From the NCBI RefSeq assembly GCF_963677315.1, contig NZ_OY781939.1, positions 1,240,001 through 1,304,000 of the forward strand: a stretch of DNA of 64,000 nucleotides, written 5' to 3'. This stretch comes from an uncultured Sphaerochaeta sp. Its GTDB lineage: Bacteria; Spirochaetota; Spirochaetia; Sphaerochaetales; Sphaerochaetaceae. Under the pieces are notes generated by a model. It was not told the DNA's origin. It did not search any database and worked only from the letters and a program-made list of their open reading frames with translations. Positions 40,915 to 49,827 of this stretch are shown one piece after another (position 1 is the first letter of the stretch; every line of letters begins with the position of its first letter). The translations under genes and the position numbers were made by a program.

Positions 40915-41757
40915 ATGCAAGAAGTAAGTGCCATCTATACGATTCGAAGCAAGTACAACACCCTCAGTGCGAAAGAGAAGAAAATTGCTGACTTTATCCT
41001 CGAACATCCCAAGGAATCGGTAAACCCGAGTATTGAGAAACTGGCAGAGAGAATTGGGATCAGCGAATCAACCATGGTTCGCTTTGCCCGTAAACTTGGA
41101 TACTCAGGATACCAGCGATTCCGTATTGCCCTTGCAAGGGAAACCATCCCCAAAAATGAACAAGTCTTTGAAACTGAGCTTCTTGAGGGTGAAGAGGTAG
41201 TGGATATGGTCTTCAAGAATGCACAACACACCCTCTCTGAGACACTGGGGGCCATTGACCGTAAGGCAATCAAGGAAAGTGCAACATTGATCGCCAAGGC
41301 TCGTTCGGTATTTCTCATGGGCCTCGGAGGTTCCAATACCCTTGCCCTTGATGCATATCATAAATTTATCAGAACAGGCATCAACTGCCAGTATGCTGCT
41401 GACTTCCATATGCAACTGATGCTTGCCAGCCAAGCAACAAAGGATGATGTTGCCCTGATTGTAAGTCATACCGGTGAAGGCTATGACACCCTTGCCCTGG
41501 CAGAAGAGCTCAGAAACAATGGAGCCAAGCTGCTTATTTTAACCAGCAATGCACGATCCCCTTTGGCAAAACTGGGAGACTATGTCTTGTCAGTAAGCCC
41601 TTGTTGTTCGAAAATAGTTGCAGAATCCTTTTCTGCCAGGATTACCTCCTTGGTGCTTATCGATGTCCTGTATGTGGAAATCCTTGAACTCATGGAGAAT
41701 ACCGGGGTGGAGAATTTGAATAAAATGAGAGATGTTATCGCAAAACGAAGAATTTAA
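40915..41757 (+). CDS. RpiR-family transcriptional regulator
   Basis: A 280-residue regulator with an N-terminal RpiR helix-turn-helix (LSAKEKKIADFILEHP...IGISESTMVRFARKLGYSGYQRFR) and a C-terminal SIS phosphosugar-binding domain (VFLMGLGGSN...SHTGEGYDTLALAEELRNNGAKLLILT). Such proteins sense sugar phosphates. It is the first gene of an operon with 6-phosphogluconate dehydrogenase and a KDG-kinase-like enzyme and divergent from a sugar importer, so 6-phosphogluconate or a related acid phosphate is a plausible effector. GAGGAAC precedes the ATG. Confidence 0.88.
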   Translation: MQEVSAIYTIRSKYNTLSAKEKKIADFILEHPKESVNPSIEKLAERIGISESTMVRFARKLGYSGYQRFRIALARETIPKNEQVFETELLEGEEVVDMVFKNAQHTLSETLGAIDRKAIKESATLIAKARSVFLMGLGGSNTLALDAYHKFIRTGINCQYAADFHMQLMLASQATKDDVALIVSHTGEGYDTLALAEELRNNGAKLLILTSNARSPLAKLGDYVLSVSPCCSKIVAESFSARITSLVLIDVLYVEILELMENTGVENLNKMRDVIAKRRI

Positions 41758-41776
41758 GATGAGGAGACATATATAA

Positions 41777-43222
41777 ATGAAAGCAAATATTGGTCTTATC
41801 GGCCTTGCCGTAATGGGAGAAAACCTGGTGCTCAATATGGAGAGCAAAGGATTTAGTGTCGCTGTCTACAACCGTAGCATTTCCAAAGTCGATGCCTTCC
41901 TTGATTCCAGGGCAAAAGGAAAGAACATCATCGGTACACACAGCCTTGAGGAACTGGTTGAACATCTGGAACGCCCCAGGAAAGTGATGATGATGGTGAA
42001 GGCAGGAAAAGCTGTCGATGAAACCATTGAAAAGCTCATCCCGCTTCTGGAAGCAGGAGATATCATCATTGACGGAGGAAACTCCAACTATGAGGACAGT
42101 GAGCGAAGAATGACCTATGTGGAAAGCAAAGGCTTGCTGTACATCGGAACAGGAGTATCGGGTGGCGAGGAAGGTGCCTTGAAAGGGCCATCCATCATGC
42201 CTGGTGGCTCAAAGTCTGCATGGGAAGCAGTAAAGCCCATCCTGCAGGGCATCAGCACACATGTGCATGACCAGCCATGCTGTGATTGGATCGGAAGTGG
42301 AGGCGCGGGTCACTTTGTAAAGATGGTACACAACGGCATCGAGTATGGTGATATGCAACTTATCGGTGAGATCTACGACCTAATGCATCGAATCCTTAAA
42401 CTGGACAATGAAAGCATGCAAAGCATATTCTCCGATTGGAATGAAGGAGACCTGGACAGCTACCTGATCGAGATCACCAAGGACATCCTTGGGTATAAGG
42501 AAGAAGATGGTTCTTTCCTCCTTGATAAAATTCTTGATTCCGCTGGGCAGAAAGGAACTGGTAAATGGACCGGTATCAGCGCACTGCATGAGGGTGTTCC
42601 CTTGACCCTGATCGTTGAATCTGTTTTCGCTAGAAGCGTTTCAAGCCAGAAAGACGAGCGCCTAGCTGCCAGCAAGGTGTACGACTTGGAACCCAATCAT
42701 CCAGTTTCTGATCCCAAAGAATTCATCATCATGCTTGGGAAGGCTCTCTATGCAGCAAAAATCATCAGCTACGCACAAGGATTCAGCCTGATCAAGGCAG
42801 CAGGTGAGACAAACAACTGGGACCTGAACCTGGGAGGGATTGCCCTGCTCTGGAGAGGTGGCTGCATCATCCGCTCTGCATTCCTCGACAAGATCAGTCA
42901 GGCATTCACCAAGAATCCCCTACTGCAGAACCTTATCATGGACCCCTACTTCGTTCAGATCCTGAAAGAGAATCACCAGAGTCTGAGAGAAGTGGTCGCT
43001 GCTGCTGCACTGAATGGTATTCCTACCCCATCCTTGAGTGCAGCGCTCTCCTGGTTCGACAGCTACAGGACCGAACGTCTACCGGCAAATCTCCTCCAGG
43101 CACAGCGTGACTATTTCGGAGCTCATACATATGAGCGGGTAGACAAGAAGCGGGGAGAATTCTTCCACACAAACTGGACTGGTCGAGGCGGTGATACCGC
43201 CAGCACCACCTATACCGTATAA
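41777..43222 (+). CDS. gnd: 6-phosphogluconate dehydrogenase (decarboxylating)
   Basis: A 481-residue enzyme of full family length. It shows the NADP fold IGLIGLAVMGENLVLNM, DGGNSNYEDSERR, the substrate motif GTGVSGGEEGALKGPSIMPGG, the catalytic lysine and histidine region GGAGHFVKMVHNGIEYGDMQL, and the C-terminal TNWTGRGGD. It converts 6-phosphogluconate to ribulose 5-phosphate, CO2 and NADPH. It is 19 bases after the RpiR-type gene and 19 before the sugar kinase gene. Confidence 0.93.
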   Translation: MKANIGLIGLAVMGENLVLNMESKGFSVAVYNRSISKVDAFLDSRAKGKNIIGTHSLEELVEHLERPRKVMMMVKAGKAVDETIEKLIPLLEAGDIIIDGGNSNYEDSERRMTYVESKGLLYIGTGVSGGEEGALKGPSIMPGGSKSAWEAVKPILQGISTHVHDQPCCDWIGSGGAGHFVKMVHNGIEYGDMQLIGEIYDLMHRILKLDNESMQSIFSDWNEGDLDSYLIEITKDILGYKEEDGSFLLDKILDSAGQKGTGKWTGISALHEGVPLTLIVESVFARSVSSQKDERLAASKVYDLEPNHPVSDPKEFIIMLGKALYAAKIISYAQGFSLIKAAGETNNWDLNLGGIALLWRGGCIIRSAFLDKISQAFTKNPLLQNLIMDPYFVQILKENHQSLREVVAAAALNGIPTPSLSAALSWFDSYRTERLPANLLQAQRDYFGAHTYERVDKKRGEFFHTNWTGRGGDTASTTYTV

Positions 43223-43241
43223 GCACACTGGAGGTTTGCAG

Positions 43242-44342
43242 ATGGCATCAATTCCACTAATGAACAAAGAAGACGCATCCTTGGATTTTCTCTCGCTGGG
43301 AGCCTTGGTTGTTCGTCTCGACCCGGGCGTAGTCCCTTTCGAATATGCCCAGAATCTTGACTTGCATGTTTCAGGTGGTGAGTATAATGTCGCTGCAAAC
43401 CTGAGCAGGGCTTTTGGGCAAAGAACTGCCATTGCCAGTGCAATGGTAGACTACCCGGTAGGACAGAAGATTGAGAGTGAGGTCAGGAGAATGGGAGTAC
43501 AAGCGTTTTACAAGCGCTTCGCCCATGATGGGGTCAGGGGACCCAATATGGCTCATGTGTACAGTGACCGTGGACAAGGTCTCCGAGCCCCTGTGGTCTT
43601 TTATAATCGCAGCAACGAAGCAGCATCATTCCTAACAGAGGAAAGCTTCGACTGGGATGCAATTTTTGCAAACAAGGTCAGATGGTTCCATAGCGGAGGC
43701 ATCTTCAGTGCTCTCTCCCCTGCCATTCCTTCCTTGATTATCCGTGCGATGAAAAAAGCAAAGGAACAGGGAGCCATTATCTCCTTTGACCTGAACTACC
43801 GAGAGAAGCTTTGGAAGTCCATTGCCGATGCGGGTCAAGATCCCCAAAAGGTAGCGCAGGAAACCCTCTCTTCAATCGTTGAGCATGTCGATGTTCTCAT
43901 TGGCAATGAAGAGGACCTCCAGCTTGGCTTGGGGCTCAAGGGACCGGAAGTACATAAGAGTGACAAACTCGACCCATCTTCGTTTTATGCAATGATGGAG
44001 ACAGTTTCAAAACGTTTTCCCCAGATCAAGGCAGTAGCAACAACCATGAGGGAAGTACAATCAACCAACCGACACCGCTGGAGTGCTGTACTCTATCTTA
44101 ATGGGAAAGGGTACCAGGCTCCTACCTGTGAACTGGATATCCTTGACCGGGTTGGTGGTGGGGATGGTTTTGCCAGTGGCCTCATCTATGGATTGTTGGA
44201 AGGAAAGAAACCGGAAGAGGCACTGCGCTTAGGATGGGCTCATGGAGCACTCCTGACCAGTTATCCCGGCGATACCACCATGGCCAGCCTGGCCCAGGTG
44301 GAAGCACTTGCCCAAGGCGGCAGTGCACGAATTCAGAGGTAA
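43242..44342 (+). CDS. PfkB-family sugar kinase, 2-keto-3-deoxygluconate kinase-like
   Basis: A 366-residue PfkB kinase, longer than the usual 310. It has the GGEYNVAANLSRAFG substrate motif near residue 47, ISFDLNYREKLW in the middle (typical of KDG kinases) and the C-terminal DRVGGGDGFASG with the catalytic aspartate; the usual GAGD is GGGD here. KDG kinase makes KDPG in acid-sugar catabolism. With Gnd and a KDPG aldolase nearby the call is reasonable, but fructose or another ketose-acid substrate is possible. GGAGG precedes the ATG at 43242. Confidence 0.78.
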   Translation: MASIPLMNKEDASLDFLSLGALVVRLDPGVVPFEYAQNLDLHVSGGEYNVAANLSRAFGQRTAIASAMVDYPVGQKIESEVRRMGVQAFYKRFAHDGVRGPNMAHVYSDRGQGLRAPVVFYNRSNEAASFLTEESFDWDAIFANKVRWFHSGGIFSALSPAIPSLIIRAMKKAKEQGAIISFDLNYREKLWKSIADAGQDPQKVAQETLSSIVEHVDVLIGNEEDLQLGLGLKGPEVHKSDKLDPSSFYAMMETVSKRFPQIKAVATTMREVQSTNRHRWSAVLYLNGKGYQAPTCELDILDRVGGGDGFASGLIYGLLEGKKPEEALRLGWAHGALLTSYPGDTTMASLAQVEALAQGGSARIQR

Positions 44343-44344
44343 CC

Positions 44345-45388
44345 ATGCAAGCTCTCGTTCTCACTGACTACAAGAAATTGGAAATTCAGGATGTTCCGCG
44401 TCCTGCCATCACCTCCCCTACCCAGGTGCTTTTACGCATCAAGGCTGCTGCCATCTGTGGTAGTGATGTCCACGGCTATGATGGCTCAAGTGGACGACGC
44501 CGACCCCCCATCATCATGGGGCATGAAGGAAGTGGCATCATCGAGGAAGTAGGTTCCATGGTTACCGGCTTTGCTGTTGGTGATCGTGTTACCTTCGACT
44601 CAACCCTCTACTGTGGAACCTGTTCCTATTGCAGACAAGGCCTATTCAACCTCTGTGACAATCGCAGGGTGCTGGGGGTGAGTTGTGAGGAGTACAAACA
44701 GGATGGTATTTTTGCTGAGTATGCCTTGGTGGAGGAGCGTGTCTTGTTTCACCTTCCTCCCGCCTTGGATTTTATTCAGGCATCTCTTGCTGAACCAGCA
44801 GGAGTGGCAGCCCATGCAATCGCACAAGCCAACATCTCCCTCGCTGATGATGTTGCAGTGGTAGGAGCTGGATTGATCGGACTCTTGATCATCAAGCTAC
44901 TGAGAACCATGACCAGCGGAACCATCATTGCATTGGATCTTGATGAGAATAGAAGGAAAAAGGCACTGGAAGTAGGTGCAGACAAAGCATTCGACCCCAC
45001 AGACAGTGATATGCTCTCACACGTTCAGCAGATAACTGACCGGCAGATGCTCCCCCTGGTCTTCGAGGCCGTCGGGGCAACAGCTCCCGTCCAGACAGCA
45101 CTCTCCCTGGTAAAAAAGGGAGGAGAGGTAGTTCTGGTCGGAAACATCACTCCTGAGATCAAGATTCCATTACAGAACGTTGTAACCCGCCAGATCCGGC
45201 TCCAGGGAACATGTGCGATCAACGGAGAATATCCAGCTGTCCTGAAAATGATGGCGAACAAGACGCTTGTGGTTGATGACCTGATCAGCAAGGTGGTACC
45301 GCTTGAAGAAGGTCCCCTTTGGTTCGACAAACTCTACAATCGAGAAGAAGAGCTTCTCAAGGTTGTACTGGTTCCCGGGAAAAAGTGA
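44345..45388 (+). CDS. zinc-dependent alcohol dehydrogenase (sugar/polyol type)
   Basis: A 347-residue MDR dehydrogenase. Catalytic zinc ligands are seen in AAICGSDVHGYDG and MGHEGSG, structural zinc cysteines in CGTCSYCRQGLFNLC and the NAD fold in VGAGLIGLL. The family oxidises polyols, galactitol phosphates or L-threonine-like substrates. The ATG at 44345 overlaps the region just past the kinase stop, with AGAGGT upstream. It is followed at 7 bases by a Gfo/Idh/MocA enzyme; such pairs often oxidise then isomerise an unusual sugar. Exact substrate unknown. Confidence 0.85.
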   Translation: MQALVLTDYKKLEIQDVPRPAITSPTQVLLRIKAAAICGSDVHGYDGSSGRRRPPIIMGHEGSGIIEEVGSMVTGFAVGDRVTFDSTLYCGTCSYCRQGLFNLCDNRRVLGVSCEEYKQDGIFAEYALVEERVLFHLPPALDFIQASLAEPAGVAAHAIAQANISLADDVAVVGAGLIGLLIIKLLRTMTSGTIIALDLDENRRKKALEVGADKAFDPTDSDMLSHVQQITDRQMLPLVFEAVGATAPVQTALSLVKKGGEVVLVGNITPEIKIPLQNVVTRQIRLQGTCAINGEYPAVLKMMANKTLVVDDLISKVVPLEEGPLWFDKLYNREEELLKVVLVPGKK

Positions 45389-45395
45389 GGAAAAC

Positions 45396-46463
45396 ATGGT
45401 TCGTTATGCACTGGTAGGCTATGGCAAGGTAGCACACGTTCATGCCAAGGCCATCAAGGAAGCAAAAGAGAGTACCTTGGTTGCTGTTTGGGGCAGGAAC
45501 AATGAGAAAGCCCAAACATTTGCTGCCGAATGGAATATTACTGCTTTCACCGATATGCAACAGATGATCAAGGAAGAAGAGGTTGATGCGGTTATCATAA
45601 CCACCCCACATCCATTGCATAAGGAGCATGCCATTACTGCCTTGCAGGCAGGAGCCCATGTTCTGGTAGAGAAACCTATGGCACTGACCGTAAGCGAGTG
45701 TGATGCCATGATCGAGGTTGCAAAGCAAGAAAAGAAACAGCTTGCGGTTATCAGCCAACGTCGTTGGTTCCCCGCAAGTCAGCGAATCAGGAAGGCTATC
45801 GATGAGGGGAAACTAGGCACTCCCATGATCGGTCAGGTAACCATGTTGGGCTGGAGAGATGAGGAGTACTACAACAGTGATCCTTGGAGAGGCAAGTGGG
45901 ACAGTGAGGGTGGTGGTGTCTTGATAAACCAGGCGCCTCACCAGTTTGACTTGCTCTGTTGGTACCTTGGATCAGTCAAGGAAGTCTACGCACAGTGGGA
46001 GAACGTGAACCACCCATACATCGAGGTAGAGGATACCGCTGTTGGTACGGTACGGTTTGAGAGCGGTGCAATTGCCTCGATACTGGTATCGAACTCCCAA
46101 AAGCCTGGTATTCACGCCAAGGTACATGTCCACGGTTCAAGTGCTGCTTCGGCAGGAGTACAGACAGATGGCGGGGCGATGTTCATTGCAGGAAGAAGCG
46201 GAATAGCAGAGCCACCTGTAACTGATCTCTGGACCATTGAAGGTGAACAGCAGAATATTGGAATATGGAAGACAGAAGATACCAATCTCTTCAACTCAAT
46301 CGATCCAGTTGCCTACTTCTTTACGCTGCAGATTGAGAACTTCACCCAGGCACTCTTGAAGAAAGGCCCTCTTATCTCCTCTGGTGAGGAAGGAAGGGAG
46401 ACCGTCAAGCTGATCGAAGGCATGTACAGGAGCCAGAGAGAAGGAAAACCGGTAAGGTATTAA
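45396..46463 (+). CDS. Gfo/Idh/MocA-family sugar oxidoreductase
   Basis: A 355-residue NAD(P)-dependent oxidoreductase. The N-terminal Rossmann fold begins YALVGYGKVAHVHAKAI, the EKPMALT motif (catalytic lysine) is near residue 95, and GGGVLINQAPHQFDLLCWYLG carries the family's histidine. Members oxidise sugars, inositols or sugar nucleotides. It is the last gene of the operon that starts with the RpiR-type regulator, followed by a terminator. GTGAGG precedes the ATG at 45396; the frame is open upstream only because it overlaps the dehydrogenase gene. Confidence 0.87.
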   Translation: MVRYALVGYGKVAHVHAKAIKEAKESTLVAVWGRNNEKAQTFAAEWNITAFTDMQQMIKEEEVDAVIITTPHPLHKEHAITALQAGAHVLVEKPMALTVSECDAMIEVAKQEKKQLAVISQRRWFPASQRIRKAIDEGKLGTPMIGQVTMLGWRDEEYYNSDPWRGKWDSEGGGVLINQAPHQFDLLCWYLGSVKEVYAQWENVNHPYIEVEDTAVGTVRFESGAIASILVSNSQKPGIHAKVHVHGSSAASAGVQTDGGAMFIAGRSGIAEPPVTDLWTIEGEQQNIGIWKTEDTNLFNSIDPVAYFFTLQIENFTQALLKKGPLISSGEEGRETVKLIEGMYRSQREGKPVRY

Positions 46464-46497
46464 ACAGAAAGCCAAACTGGAGAAATCCCCACTATAC

Positions 46498-46519
46498 CCC
46501 CCTTTCAATCGAGAGGGGG
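46498..46519 (+). terminator. terminator of the rpiR-gnd operon
   Basis: A 9-bp stem with one G-U pair (46498-46506 with 46511-46519), AATC loop, followed by CATTCTTCATC. It lies 35 bases after the last stop of the operon. Confidence 0.65.
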
Positions 46520-46567
46520 CATTCTTCATCATCTAATCAAATCAGCCAGCTGTTCTCCCAATATTTC

Positions 46568-46599
46568 TTGACAAATCATCAGCTTGGTATAGTATATAC
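46568..46599 (+). promoter_or_regulatory. promoter with GntR/HutC-type operator
   Basis: TTGACA at 46568-46573 and a TATATA/GTATAT -10 region at 46592-46598 (18-19 base spacer). Directly on the -10 lies the 8-base palindrome GTATATAC (46592-46599). It matches the GT-N-TA-N-AC consensus known for HutC-type GntR regulators, and a HutC-type gene is fourth in the operon. Further TAC-AT repeats follow. Confidence 0.65.
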
Positions 46600-46644
46600 G
46601 TACATACATACATTTAGATACATTAGCGTATGAAGGAGCCCCCC

Positions 46645-47595
46645 ATGCCCACCTATTCCCCTGCACAGAAACCCACCATGTACTTTATCGGAGTGACAAC
46701 CACTAAGTCATCAATCATGAAAGTATTTCCTAAATGGATGGAACATTTTGGGATCGATGCCGAGTTGAAAGGAATCGACTTTGCACCACACTCTGCACCT
46801 GAAGCATACAGGGAAGCTGTCTCCTTCATTAAAAATGATCCCAACTCCCTAGGAGCTTTGGTCACCACCCATAAGCTCGATTGTTACCAAGCAAGCAAGG
46901 ACTTGTTCGAAGGAGCCGGGCCCTACACCAAGTTACTGCACGAGGCGAGTTCCATCAGTAAACGGGGAAAAGAACTCTGGGCACACGCAAAGGACCCAAT
47001 CACCAGTGGCCTTGCCTTGGAAAATTGTATGCCCAAAGGATACTTCTCCAACTCTGATGCTTCCATGCTTCTCTTGGGGGCTGGAGGTAGCTCACTTGCT
47101 CTCAGTCTCTATCTGATCAACAAATCAAAAGAATCTGGTGATGTTCCAAAGCACATCATCATTACAAACCGCAGTGAGAAACGATTGGAAGAGATGAAGG
47201 CCATCCATGCAACGCTGGATAGTCCTATAACGTTCACGTATGAACTCTGTCCCACACCACAGGAGAATGATGCTGTGATGCAGAGATTGCCCGAAGGGTC
47301 CCTCGTGATCAATGCAACAGGACTTGGAAAGGATGGTCCAGGCTCCCCTCTTCCTGATAACGCACACTTCCCCAAGAACGGATATGTCTGGGAGTTCAAC
47401 TACCGGGGTGAGTTGCAGTTCCTCAGCCAGGCAAAAGCAGCACAAGCAGAGAAAAAGCTTACCATCGTGGATGGTTGGCAGTATTTCATCTACGGATGGA
47501 CACAGGTCATTGCAGAAGTCTTTCATATTGACATCCCAGTAAGCGGACCTGCCTTCGATACCATCTGTGATATCGCATTGGAAGCAATAAAATAA
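46645..47595 (+). CDS. shikimate dehydrogenase-like oxidoreductase
   Basis: A 316-residue protein with the two-domain AroE-type fold. The substrate domain begins YFIGVTTTKSSIMKVFPKWM and holds LVTTHK with the catalytic lysine; the nucleotide domain has LLGAGGSSLAL and TNRSEKR. The segment that reads N-T-D-G in true shikimate dehydrogenases is A-K-D-P-I-T-S-G here: the aspartate is kept but the asparagine is not, which argues for another polyhydroxy substrate. It is the first gene of a sugar operon. The ATG at 46645 is preceded by AAGGAG. True AroE activity is unlikely. Confidence 0.72.
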   Translation: MPTYSPAQKPTMYFIGVTTTKSSIMKVFPKWMEHFGIDAELKGIDFAPHSAPEAYREAVSFIKNDPNSLGALVTTHKLDCYQASKDLFEGAGPYTKLLHEASSISKRGKELWAHAKDPITSGLALENCMPKGYFSNSDASMLLLGAGGSSLALSLYLINKSKESGDVPKHIIITNRSEKRLEEMKAIHATLDSPITFTYELCPTPQENDAVMQRLPEGSLVINATGLGKDGPGSPLPDNAHFPKNGYVWEFNYRGELQFLSQAKAAQAEKKLTIVDGWQYFIYGWTQVIAEVFHIDIPVSGPAFDTICDIALEAIK

Positions 47596-47608
47596 TCAGG
47601 AGCAATAC

Positions 47609-48187
47609 ATGCAATCATCAAAAACCAAATTCAACCTAAAAAACGGACTCGCAAAAAGTGAAGGCGTTGAATCCCTAAAACGCTATGCCACCAATCTCAA
47701 GGGCATCTTCGCTGATGAGGAAAAGCTCACTTCCCTGATCGATTCCTCCAATCCACTAATCTATGAATTCTATGACCTTGGAGTGGAAGAAAAACCAGGA
47801 AACCTCGCGTATGGCACCAGTATCGTTTACCCTGGTGTGGTGGGACGTGAGTTTTACATGACAAAGGGGCATTTTCATACCGTTCTCGACACTGCTGAGG
47901 TATATCTCTGCCTCTCAGGACATGGTTTAATGGTGATGGAGAATCCTGAAGGGGAAACCGAGATACAAGAACTTACAGCAGGAGAGGCTGTCCTTGTTCC
48001 CGGCCGCTATGCACATCGATCGGTAAATATCAGTGATTCCGAACCACTGGTCACTTTCTTCACCTTTGCTGCCGATGCAGGGCATGACTATGGAACCATC
48101 GAGCAGAAAGGCTTCAGGAAACTGGTATTGAGAACAGGCAATGAAACGTATGAAGTGGTAGACAACCCTAATTGGAAGGCAAACTGA
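47609..48187 (+). CDS. cupin-type phosphoglucose isomerase-like protein
   Basis: A 192-residue cupin of the archaeal/Firmicutes glucose-6-phosphate isomerase family. The metal site is seen in YMTKGHFHTVLDTAEVY (two histidines and a glutamate) and the late histidine in GRYAHRSVN. Studied relatives interconvert glucose 6-phosphate and fructose 6-phosphate. In this operon a different aldose-ketose phosphate pair is equally possible. It overlaps the next gene by one base (TGATG), so translation is coupled. CAGGAG precedes the ATG. Confidence 0.83.
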   Translation: MQSSKTKFNLKNGLAKSEGVESLKRYATNLKGIFADEEKLTSLIDSSNPLIYEFYDLGVEEKPGNLAYGTSIVYPGVVGREFYMTKGHFHTVLDTAEVYLCLSGHGLMVMENPEGETEIQELTAGEAVLVPGRYAHRSVNISDSEPLVTFFTFAADAGHDYGTIEQKGFRKLVLRTGNETYEVVDNPNWKAN

Positions 48188-49062
48188 TGGTAGAAAAACA
48201 CATTGTTGATTCACTGGAAACCTGGTTTTACGAAGAGACAGACAAAATACCTGTCAACTCCATGCAATTTGCATGGGTGGGCCAGGCAGGATTCCTGTTC
48301 AAAACCAAGAATATTCATCTGGGAATTGACCTCTACCTCTCCGACTCCCTGGCAAGGAAGTATCAAGGAGGGGAGTTTCCCCACAAACGCATGGTAGATA
48401 TCCCTATTTCCCCAGATTCACTCACAAACCTTGATGTCGTGTTATGCTCCCATGGGCATACCGACCATATGGACAAGGAAACACTCACCGCCCTCTTCAG
48501 CGACGGCAAAGGACCACTGGTCATTGCCCCTCGTTACGAGGTTTCCCGTCTCCTGGATATGGGAATCCCCTCCGAGCGGATAGTTGGGTTGAGTGAAGGG
48601 GAGTCTTTCCTCATGAAGGAAGGGATAGCTATCCATGCAATCCCAGCTGCACATGAAGAGCTCACCTATGACTCCTGGGGTCAGATAAAAGCACTTGGAT
48701 TCGTGGTCGATATGGGGTTTGTAGCTTGGTACCACAGTGGAGATACTGTACGCTTCCCTTCGCTCACTGATTCAGTCAGAAATCGGAACCCTTCACTCTG
48801 CTTCCTCCCGGTAAATGGGAAGAAGCCCCATCTTACCGAGAAGGGCATCATCGGTAATCTCTCGATAGCAGAAGCAGGGACCCTCGCCAAGGATATGGGC
48901 GCATCCCTTTTAATACCTCACCATTTTGGTATGTTCGATTTCAATACTGTAGCAGAAGATGCGATCATCAGCACGCTCAGTGATCAAGGGTGGAAAAAGG
49001 ATGCCACATTCATACTCCCAAGCCTCAATACCATCTATACCTACACTCATGAGAGGAAGTAG
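48187..49062 (+). CDS. UlaG-like metallo-beta-lactamase-fold hydrolase
   Basis: A 291-residue MBL-fold protein. The metal motif CSHGHTDHMD is near residue 95, with later ligands in AAHEELTYDSWG, WYHSGDTVRF and LIPHHFGMFDFNT. The order and the ...GDT...H-H-F-G-M pattern resemble L-ascorbate-6-phosphate lactonase UlaG, which opens a sugar lactone phosphate. A lactonase step would fit after the AroE-like dehydrogenase. The gene overlaps the isomerase gene by one base and is 2 bases before the GntR-type gene. Confidence 0.8.
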   Translation: MVEKHIVDSLETWFYEETDKIPVNSMQFAWVGQAGFLFKTKNIHLGIDLYLSDSLARKYQGGEFPHKRMVDIPISPDSLTNLDVVLCSHGHTDHMDKETLTALFSDGKGPLVIAPRYEVSRLLDMGIPSERIVGLSEGESFLMKEGIAIHAIPAAHEELTYDSWGQIKALGFVVDMGFVAWYHSGDTVRFPSLTDSVRNRNPSLCFLPVNGKKPHLTEKGIIGNLSIAEAGTLAKDMGASLLIPHHFGMFDFNTVAEDAIISTLSDQGWKKDATFILPSLNTIYTYTHERK

Positions 49063-49064
49063 CA

Positions 49065-49826
49065 ATGCATAGTTTTTTTGTACAGCAACAACTCGACAAA
49101 AATATTCCCATTCCACTGTATTTCCAACTGAAAACACTTCTGCTCAAGTTCATAAAGACCCAGGATGGGGTGGTAGCGCTACCTACAGAGCAGCAACTTT
49201 GCAATCACTTCAATATCTCTCGCTCTACGGTTCGCCAGGCCTTGAAAGAGCTGGTGAATGAAGGAGTCATTGAGCGCCACAAGGCAAAGGGGTCCCTCAC
49301 CATCCCCAAGAAACTGGAGCAAAACTTTCTTTCAGTCTTGGAGAGTTTCAATGACGAGATGCAGGAAAAAGGGTTGCTTCCTACAACCCAAGTTCTCGAC
49401 CTCTCCCTCATTGAACCATCTCGGGCAATCGGGGAAGCTCTGGACCTTCCCCCTGGAGAACAAGTCGTACAGTTGATCAGACTCAGGGGAACGGGAGAAG
49501 AACCCATTGTCTTGGTGTACACTTACCTTCCTGCCTCCTTCAAAAGCATCCGTAATTTGATCCAGGAAGACCTGGTAAACAACTCCTTGTACAAATTGTT
49601 GCAGAGCAAGTACCACGTTGCAATTGACAGGACCAGGAGAATCATCGAAATCCGAAGTGCAGGAGAGTTTGAAGCTAAACTTCTGCATATCAAGGTAAAA
49701 GAACCACTGCAATATATCGAAACCATCTCCAGGACCAAGGAAGGAGTGCCATTCGAATTCTCAAAGGCATATTACCGGGGTGATCTCAACAAATTCGTCA
49801 TTGAAATCAGAAACAAGAGGTTATGA
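49065..49826 (+). CDS. GntR-family regulator, HutC/UTRA subgroup
   Basis: A 253-residue regulator. About residues 12-80 are the winged helix (IPLYFQLKTLLLKFI...LPTEQQLCNHFNISRSTVRQALKEL...VIERHKAKGS), and about 100-245 the UTRA effector domain (LDLPPGEQVVQLIRLRGTGEEPIVLVYTYLP). It most likely acts on the GTATATAC palindrome in the operon promoter. It starts 2 bases after the UlaG-like gene and is followed one base later by the DeoC-like gene. Confidence 0.87.
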   Translation: MHSFFVQQQLDKNIPIPLYFQLKTLLLKFIKTQDGVVALPTEQQLCNHFNISRSTVRQALKELVNEGVIERHKAKGSLTIPKKLEQNFLSVLESFNDEMQEKGLLPTTQVLDLSLIEPSRAIGEALDLPPGEQVVQLIRLRGTGEEPIVLVYTYLPASFKSIRNLIQEDLVNNSLYKLLQSKYHVAIDRTRRIIEIRSAGEFEAKLLHIKVKEPLQYIETISRTKEGVPFEFSKAYYRGDLNKFVIEIRNKRL

Positions 49827-49827
49827 T

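Noticed and set aside
46599..46614. ACGTACATACATAC repeats as a short tandem repeat locus
   Set aside because: Only three imperfect TACA units. More likely part of the regulator-binding region than a phase-variable repeat.
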